From: Eutypa lata
Taxonomy: Eukaryota; Ascomycota; Sordariomycetes; Xylariales; Diatrypaceae
DNA length: 64,000 nt
Direction: 5' to 3'
NCBI GenBank assembly: GCA_022661535.1
Contig: JAKULF010000011.1
Location: 2,418,001 to 2,482,000 of the forward strand
The translations under genes and the position numbers were made by a program. Position 1 is the stretch's first letter. Every line of letters begins with the position of its first letter. This document shows positions 57,210 to 64,000 of this stretch, piece after piece. Under the pieces are notes generated by a model, which saw nothing but the letters and a program-made list of their open reading frames with translations, searched no databases and was not told the DNA's origin.

Positions 57210-58794
57210 TCAATTCCCATCTGCGCTCACCCCGATCTGCTTGCACCAGTCCCTCCCGTGCCGGACCTGCCAGTTGCAGAGCCAAACCTCCATGGCCATG
57301 CCGAGGAACCCGGCGGTGCAGATGCCGGCGCTGTCGCTGACGCTGGTGGCGCCGAGGCTGAACTCGCGGTCGGACGGGTCCACCTCCTCCATGATGTCGG
57401 CGAAGGTGTTGACGTAGACGGCGCCGCCCAGCAGGCCCTCCCAGAAGACGATGACGAAGACGAGGTAGACGCTCGGGAGGAAGTTGTTCATCAGGAGGGC
57501 GTGGAGCGTCAGCAGCGCGACGTTGCCGACCTGCAGGAACGACGGCAGGTACAGCCGCCGCACGCGCACCCACGCGATCGACGTCCGCGACACGAACACC
57601 CCCAGCTGGTACAGGAACCCGTACATCGGGTAGAAGTCCCGGAACTCCGTGAAGGGCGACTCCTCCAGCGGGAACAGCAGCACCGGCGCGATCCCCTGGT
57701 TTATCGTGTACTCGGCTACGTAGACTAGGAATAGCGGCAGCATGTAGGGGAAGAAGAGCGAGCGAGCGCGCCGTAGGTTCGCGCGGAGCTGCGAGGCTAC
57801 GCTGTCGTTCTCGTGGCCGGTGTGTTGTTGTTGTTGTTGTTGTTGTCTGCTTCTTCCCGGCCCCGGCGCTAGTAGGCTCGTCGCTGCGCTGCTGGACGGG
57901 AAATCCTCTATATCATCGCTTTCGGTACGCTCGATATCGTCGTGGTCGTTGTCGGGGTTATCGGGGTTCGGGACGGGGTCGTAACCCTTGGATCGCCTCC
58001 CTTGCTGCCGCTGGCTCTCGCGGAGGGGCCCCCTCGGGAGGATCCCAAAGAAGCTAACGAGCATGATGGCGGGCAGGAAGGCGGAGGCGAACAAGCTATC
58101 CCTCACGCTGAGGCCGAGGAAGTCGGTCAGGAGGACGTAGAGCCCGGCGCCGACGATGCCGGCGGCGCCGGTGCCGCTGCCCCAGGCGGCGAGGCTCAGG
58201 CGGCCGTAGTAGTGGGTCAGGCCGAGGAAGCTGAGCTCGCCGGCGCCGCTGGCGAAGCTCGCGAGCGCGACCCCGGCCATCTTGGCGGCGACGGACCGGT
58301 CGGCGGGCGTGAGCGCGATCAGGAGCATGCCCGCCGAGGACCCGGCGGCGAAGACGAGGACCCGCAGGTTGTAGGGCACGCGGTGGATGAGGTAGGGCGC
58401 GATCAGCTTCGTGAAGAAGGCCGGGAGCACGTCCGCCAGGAGGACCACGCCCTTGGGCACGTCGGAGCCCACGAGGTCTTGGGCCGCGGAGAGGATGATC
58501 ACGTAGAGGACGTTGTTGATGAGGCCTTTTGGTGGTGGGGGTGGTGGATGATTGCGCGGTTAGTTAGGCTTGGAAACACGTATGTAGCGTAGTAAGTAGT
58601 TGATATACTATATTTAGCGTATATATAGTAAAGGGGAGGGGTTCCTCACCGAAGAGCCAAAATGCCACTAGAACGGCTGCCTCGGGGTTCCGGACTAGCG
58701 AGGTAAGACGGGCCTTGTAGATGGCCCAGGAGGAACCGGGTGAGCCGGGCATCGGAAGGAGTCCTGAAGAGGTCGGAGAAGAGCGGCGGCTCAT
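57210..58794 (-). CDS. BTN1: Battenin / CLN3 family membrane protein
   Basis: Exons on the minus strand: 58794-58650 and 58525-57210, joined to 486 residues. CLN3/Btn1 is a multi-pass vacuolar (lysosomal) membrane protein that affects vacuolar pH and amino-acid balance in yeast; its human counterpart is the Batten disease protein. Family marks: [20 protein letters not shown] at the splice junction, then [34 protein letters not shown], the [16 protein letters not shown] segment, and near the end [19 protein letters not shown] with [14 protein letters not shown]. The long middle loop is acidic, with a seven-glutamine run. The family has an MFS-like fold of about eleven helices, and the visible hydrophobic stretches fit that. 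It is tail-to-tail with the zinc-cluster gene, 0.5 kb apart. Confidence 0.93.
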
Positions 58795-60673
58795 GGTGAG
58801 ACGGTAACTGTGACGGTGACGGTGACGGTAGGTAGGTTACCTTCCTAGGTAAGTAAGTATCTAGATAATTATCTCATTTCACGTTGCATATTACGTATTG
58901 TATGGATTATAGTATTGCGAAGTTCGCTATGCAAGTGAGTGTCAGCACAACTCAGACATTCCGCGATAAGGAGTCGGCCACGCGATCCATTATGAAGTTC
59001 CACATGTGAGACGTGCGCTCGATTTGATGAATTGATGGGTATGAAGTCACCAGGTTCAGGGCAAGTTAGCTCTAGGTAGGTGTGTGATAAGGGAGACGAT
59101 TAGCTTATCAGCTGCACTGGCCACATGTAAGCGGTGGAAAGTTTAGGGGTGTCCACTGAAGATAGAGCCAAGATAAAGCCAAGATAGTTAAAGCCACCAG
59201 CGCTTCACACCTTCAGACGTTTCTAGGCACATTCTTACTTCATAATGCGGGAGCCAACCACCAGATTGTAAGCCGTAATATTCTTATTTAGTCGTCTGAT
59301 CTGATAATTGGGTATAATTAGGATTCTCTGTACGAAGTAGGTGGCGTCGAATATATATATATATATATATATACATATATAATAATAACCCTTGTCAACT
59401 TTGGTTCCCAACTCGATTCATTATACGAAGTACGAAGTAGACAGCGAGCAGTCTCCTCATAGTTACACCTATCGTTAGCTGTGCGTCATGAGTGAGGCGC
59501 TTCTCGAATGCAAGTCATAGCTTGTATGAGACAGAAAAGTATGGGCCAAGCGAGTTCAAACATGTCCACCAACATCGGGCGTCTGGGCCATAGGGGCAGA
59601 GGGGCTGAGGGTCTACCTTTCTGCCTTTCTACTACTGATCAGCTGATACGAATCACTGCATGCGCTTGGTCAATCTATCAATCTTCATTGCGAAACTATT
59701 GAGTTTCTAAAATAAACTGCGCAGCGCATAGTAAGTCGATCGATCCCGTTCCTAGTTTTGAGGGGGAAGGACGATTGGATAAGATGCGATTACGTAGTAC
59801 ATACATATGTACACAGCGACGAGGTGAGCCCCCACAAGCTTGATTGTGGGTGTGTCCAAGACCCTAATGATTGGGTCACCAGCAGCAGTTATTCCTTCCA
59901 CACCTTCGGATGCCTACCAACACTGTAACCTCAACATTGAAAAGCCCTTTATTTCATGGCTGCATGGTAACTAAAAAATGACAGCCGTACCTCCGACGTC
60001 ATGCCGCATTTCCTAGATCTATTAATGCTCTGTTCATTAGATGGCAACAACAATGGTTGGGCGCCACAACTCGCCACAGAAGCAGAGCAGAGCAGTGCAT
60101 CCAGGCAGCACGGGCAACAGGCAACTTCCAAGCCTTCCTATACCCAGCTTTAGAGACTTGGAATGTCTCAGCCTGCCTGGTGTCCACCAACTTCTGTGCT
60201 TCTGACCCATCATAAACGTCGTCTTTTACCAAATTCAGATGTTACCCCATCGCCACTTACTACCCTGGGACAAGCCAAGAAAGGTACTGCCGTCATTTCT
60301 ACACAAGTGTGTTGCTACTCCATACAGGTGGGTAATAGTAAACTTAGACAGGTGACAGAATCTCGAACTATCGCATTTGACCTCATTGCCCCTTGGTTGC
60401 ATTTCACAAGGCTGAAATCCGGCGTACTCTCGGTCACGTCAACTCTTTTGTATTTATAAAACCAGGCAACCCCCCTTCACGTTACCTAGATGCTATTTTT
60501 ATTTTATATCACTTTTCTTTGTCTGTGAAGTCATTTGTCCCGAGGTACACCGATCTAATACGGTCAGCCGACACCACTGAGTCTACCAGCACGGCCCCCC
60601 AGAGGCAAACTCAAAAAGTGTACATAACTTCATAGGTATAAGACTCGACCGAAGTCGAGAACGTGCAATCAAG
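58795..60673. other. Promoter region between divergent genes
   Basis: 1.9 kb between the starts of the CLN3 gene (-) and the App1-type gene (+). It contains a GTGACG triple repeat at about 58811-58829 and an (AT)n run. Small frames such as 60163-60459 show no domain. No RNA gene or transposon end is seen. Confidence 0.45.
59351..59372 (+). repeat. (AT)11 microsatellite
   Basis: Eleven AT units followed by acatatat, in the promoter region between the CLN3 gene and the App1-type gene. Confidence 0.9.
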
Positions 60674-62033
60674 ATGGCTTCAAACAACAGACGCAGATCT
60701 ACACTCAAAATGCAGGAGCAAACACGAACGGAGCGCCAGTTTCACAAGACCGAGTCGGATCTCTCTAGCACCGAGTTCTCGACGGCCGTCTCGGCAAAGC
60801 TAGGCACAGTCGGCAAGCTGCGCAATATCCTTTCGTACCTGGGGAAGAAGAATCCGCTCCCGCAGACTGTTACCAAAGATGATACTGTCTGGTTGCTGGA
60901 CAATACCGCCTACCGTAACGAGACGACTGGAAAATGGGAAGCTGAGTACGTTGCCGCCGTCTTCTCCCAGCATTCGTCTTGTGTCATAGCCGATGCCGTG
61001 AGTGTGGTTGCAAAGGAGATTGGGCTCGGAGAGAGCGATCCAGAATACCCAACTATCGAAGAGAGAATCAGACTGTTCACTCAAGACATTAAGCCTGGAA
61101 CGACCGTCAAGGCGCTTCATCGGGGTTCCCTTCCATTGAAGCTAGGTCCCGGAGGGAGGAACGGCATCAGTACCGATATCTTGAATATTTCCGAAAACAA
61201 AGATGGCAACCTCATTATCCCCACGTTCGCCAAGGTTCCGAAGGGTGCAGATGGTGTTTTAGAGATGAAGACATTCTATGCTGAATCGGACGGTTGGGGT
61301 GTCATTTCCGGTAATACATGGTCGCTTACCTAAAGTTCAATGAGCAAACACTAACGTCTAGTAGATGTCGACGATACCATCAAGATCACACAGACCGGTG
61401 ATCCCATAGGGATCTTGCGGTCGACCTTTGTTGACACGCCAGCCGTTTGTGAGGGCATGCCCGAGCTATACCGACATATCCAATCGGTCATCAAAGGCAC
61501 ATCACCCTGGTTCTATCTCTCGGCGTCTCCTTACAATCTCTATCCTTTCCTGCGCGACTTCCGCGATGAGCATTACCCTCATGGCACCATCATCCTGCGC
61601 GACTCGAGCTGGATGAGTATTCCCGGTCTTCTATCAAACCTGACCCTAGGCACAGAGGACTACAAGGTCGACCGGATGGAGAAGATTCATTCGTGGCTAC
61701 CGAAGAGGAAGATGATTCTGATTGGGGATTCCACCCAGTCCGACCCGGAGTCATATGGCGAGATGTAAGTAGTATTGCCCCAGGCAATAAACAGGCTAGC
61801 ATCAGACGGCTGACAAAGGTTTCCATTGTAGTTACCGAACACACCCTGGATGGGTCAAGGTCATCCTTATTCGCAAGGTCGAAGATATCGCAGCTATAGG
61901 CATTGATTCCAAGAATAAGCCCGAACGCTTCGAAGAGGCCTTCGAAGATGTCCCTAAGGAGGTTTGGCATGTGTTCACTGACCCTACCGAGTGCACTAAG
62001 ATCATTGACGACGCCGTCGCCTCGACATCTTAA
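60674..62033 (+). CDS. App1-type phosphatidate phosphatase
   Basis: Exons 60674-61310, 61365-61764 and 61832-62033 join to 412 residues. Intron 1 splits the codon of the first Asp of DVDDTIK (residues 213-219), the DxDxT catalytic motif of the HAD-type App1 phosphatidate phosphatase domain (formerly DUF2183), in which the first Asp forms the phospho-enzyme. Other family marks are PVCEGMPELY-like (AVCEGMPELYR), PWFYLSASPYNLYPFLRDF, the LPKRKMILIGDSTQSDPE lysine/Asp motif, and IYRTHPGWVKVILIRKV across intron 2. In yeast, App1 dephosphorylates phosphatidate at cortical actin patches. This protein lacks the long proline-rich tail of yeast App1. There is no signal peptide. Confidence 0.92.
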
Positions 62034-62932
62034 GCGTTCATTCACTGGCCTGGCGTCAACGTATGATGGTGATGAGAATAGATTCTTTTCTTTTCCCTTT
62101 TTATTTCTGGAAATAAGTAAGGCGTCTCGGGTATATTGTTATTATATGCATTGTCCTGCCTTGTCTTCCGTTTCCCCCGTGTTATGGTCTTCTTCTCACG
62201 CGTATGAAACGATACCCTACGATTGCCCTCGAGTTTTTTTGAGTTTTCTTTTTTCAGTTTAGGACATGGTGTGTTTAGATATGTATGTATAACTTGCACG
62301 ATGCTTAATTTATATCATGATAGTCACCCCCATGCCAATTCATCGTACCATGTGAATGGAGTGATGAAATAACAACGCCATGAGGTTGGATGGTTCGTCA
62401 GCAAGGTGTTTTGACACTGTAAGCAATTATTAACGTCATACTAAAACCCCGCATCCGTCTCCCCCCCACTCAACATGCATGATTCTCGGCCGACCCGGGA
62501 TGCACGCCTTTCTTTGCCTACTGATTTAATAATGCAGTAATGGTAGTCTCATCACATACGACGTTGTCTACATGTAGTGTTGGTTAGACCTTGTGAAACA
62601 CTGAAATTAGGAACTTACCTTCCTAGTTAAATGGTCTCCCCGTTTCCTCGCGCTCCGTCCCTTGTATGTCCGCCCCTAAATTCCGGTCGCTCTTTACGCA
62701 CCCTCCTCCTCCTATTTCATTAGGGACGAACATCCCGAAGCAGCGATTTATAGTCCTCCGTGTATTTCACCAGTCTCATCACACTACTTCCCTTCCACTT
62801 CCTCATCCTCCATTTTTCAATAACAATCTCGCCATCCCTATCTTCCTCTACCACTACCACTACAACAACCACCACCACTACTCTTACATCCACACCGGTC
62901 CAACTACCACACGCAACCATCCTACCGACAAC
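62034..62932. other. Intergenic region upstream of the GST gene
   Basis: 0.9 kb between two genes in the same direction. The last 200 bases are C/T- and CAC-rich (ccaccaccac runs near 62865), typical of a leader. No gene is supported. Confidence 0.5.
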
Positions 62933-64000
62933 ATGGCCACCTCCGACACCTACTCGCTAATCTACTGGCCGGGCATCCCCGGCCGCGGGGAACACGTGCG
63001 CCTAGCGCTCGAAGAAGGCGGGGCCGCCTACACCGACACGGCGCACACGCCGGAAGCCGCGATACGGGATGTCACCGCGCAGATCGCCGACGACAACCTC
63101 GGCGATGACGTGAACCCGCCTCCGCTCGCGCCGCCTATCTGTATGCTAAGCCAAACTTCTACTAATGAAGTTATTTCTTTTTCCCCCCTTCTTCAAGCCC
63201 CCTGTATAATCTAAGTAGCTTGTCGTGTTCCGGGCGCACTTCCTTTTTTTTTTTTTTCTTTTTCGGAACTGTTCAGTTAAGAAGTCATCCATTGGGGGCG
63301 GTTCTCGGTTCACAAGATATGACATGACTTCGGACTCGGGGATCATCTCTAGATCTTAGATACATACAAGGGAAAAAAGACTAACCCCAGTTGTTGCAGT
63401 GCGCCACGGCGACCTGCTGCTCTCGCAGACCCCCGCCATCCTGGCGTACCTCGGCCCCAGGCTCGGTCTGGTTCCCGATGGTGATCCCAATGGTGCCTGG
63501 CGCGTACATGCGCTCGCGCTCACGGCGCTGGATGGGTTGAGTAATGAGGTTCATAATTGCCATCATCCGATTGCGAGTGGACGTGAGTTTCTGGAGTTCT
63601 CGTCTTCTTTTTCTTTCACCCTGTTCCCCGTATCATTTTCTTGTCCTCACCTCATCTCGCCTCACTGTTCTTTCCCGATTCATTTTACTCGTCGGTTTGT
63701 TCCCAATCGAGAATGCTCCTTTTTTCCTTCTTCATTGGTCTTTGCATTTACACACCAGTCAGATATCGAAATTCGACCGGTTTGTTATTGGTTCATAGAT
63801 AGATGGCTGACTGACTGGCTGGCTCACTACCGCTTTGTGTGATTTACAGTCTACTACGAAGACCAGAAAGTGGAAAGTCTACGCAAGAGCAAGGACTTCG
63901 TCGCGAACCGCCTGCCTAAGTTCCTCGGCTACTTCGAGCGCGTGCTCAAGGGCAAGGCGAGCGGTGACGGCCCGTGGCTTTACGGCGGGAAGTTGACGTA
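62933..64000 (+). CDS. Glutathione S-transferase, 3' end beyond the window
   Basis: Exons 62933-63140, 63400-63582 and 63850 to beyond 64000. The start gives MATSDTYSLIYWPGIPGRGE, the N-terminal thioredoxin-like fold of sigma/mu-like GSTs, with a Tyr (residue 7 or 11) positioned for thiolate activation. The first splice gives APPILRHGDLLLSQTPAILA, whose SQT-type motif binds the glutathione gamma-glutamyl group. The second splice gives HPIASGLYYEDQKVESLRKS, the beginning of the helical C-terminal domain, which continues to the window edge (GPWLYGGKLTY). All three frames connect. The role is probably detoxification by glutathione conjugation; the natural substrate is not known. Confidence 0.9.

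Noticed and set aside
62666..62932. Upstream in-frame extension of the glutathione S-transferase
   Set aside because: The extension is a CAC/CTT-rich leader with no protein character; the ATG at 62933 gives the normal GST N-terminus.

Overview
The window is nuclear DNA of a filamentous ascomycete (Pezizomycotina, most likely Sordariomycetes). The pointers are short GT-AG introns (about 50-240 bp) with fungal branch sites such as GCTAAC, several Zn2Cys6 transcription factors, a CBM1-bearing AA9 polysaccharide monooxygenase, and a 10-kb AT-saturated block of the kind left by repeat-induced point mutation (RIP). The class-level placement is an inference; no ribosomal or marker gene is present.

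Layout. 1-1.2 kb is ordinary-composition DNA that reads like a decayed gene. About 1.37-11.84 kb is a RIP-destroyed element bounded by direct terminal repeats (119-bp core at 1451-1569 and 11715-11833) that differ only by transitions. It is probably an LTR retrotransposon or a nest of them. 12.2-14.2 kb is an MCH1-type MFS transporter (+). 16.5-17.0 kb is a small secreted cysteine protein (-). 20.0-21.9 kb is threonine synthase (-), divergent from a second small secreted protein at 23.2-23.9 kb (+). 25.1-27.8 kb is a Zn2Cys6 regulator (-), divergent from a secreted acid phosphatase at 28.7-30.1 kb (+). A 0.28-kb MITE lies at 31.2-31.5 kb. 32.2-34.6 kb is a second Zn2Cys6 regulator (-). 38.3-39.9 kb is the AA9-CBM1 enzyme (-). 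40.9-41.3 kb is a small conserved-looking protein (-). 41.55-42.37 kb is an inverted-repeat element carrying only the N-terminal HTH of a Tc1-like transposase. 42.7-43.4 kb is a DUF2470-type membrane protein (+). 44.6-46.3 kb is an unusual polyglutamine Zn2Cys6 protein (-). A 6.8-kb stretch without a convincing gene follows. 53.2-56.7 kb is a fourth Zn2Cys6 regulator (+), tail-to-tail with a CLN3/battenin gene at 57.2-58.8 kb (-). 60.7-62.0 kb is an App1-type phosphatidate phosphatase (+). From 62.9 kb a glutathione S-transferase runs off the window end (+).

The genes do not form an obvious biosynthetic cluster. They are a mix of housekeeping (threonine synthesis, lysosomal/vacuolar CLN3, lipid phosphatase) and accessory functions (secreted proteins, cellulose oxidation, four zinc-cluster regulators) in a region where transposons have been inserted and mutated. 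Exon coordinates below were derived by hand from splice motifs and reading-frame continuity; all joined frames close except one junction in the AA9 gene, which is one base out.
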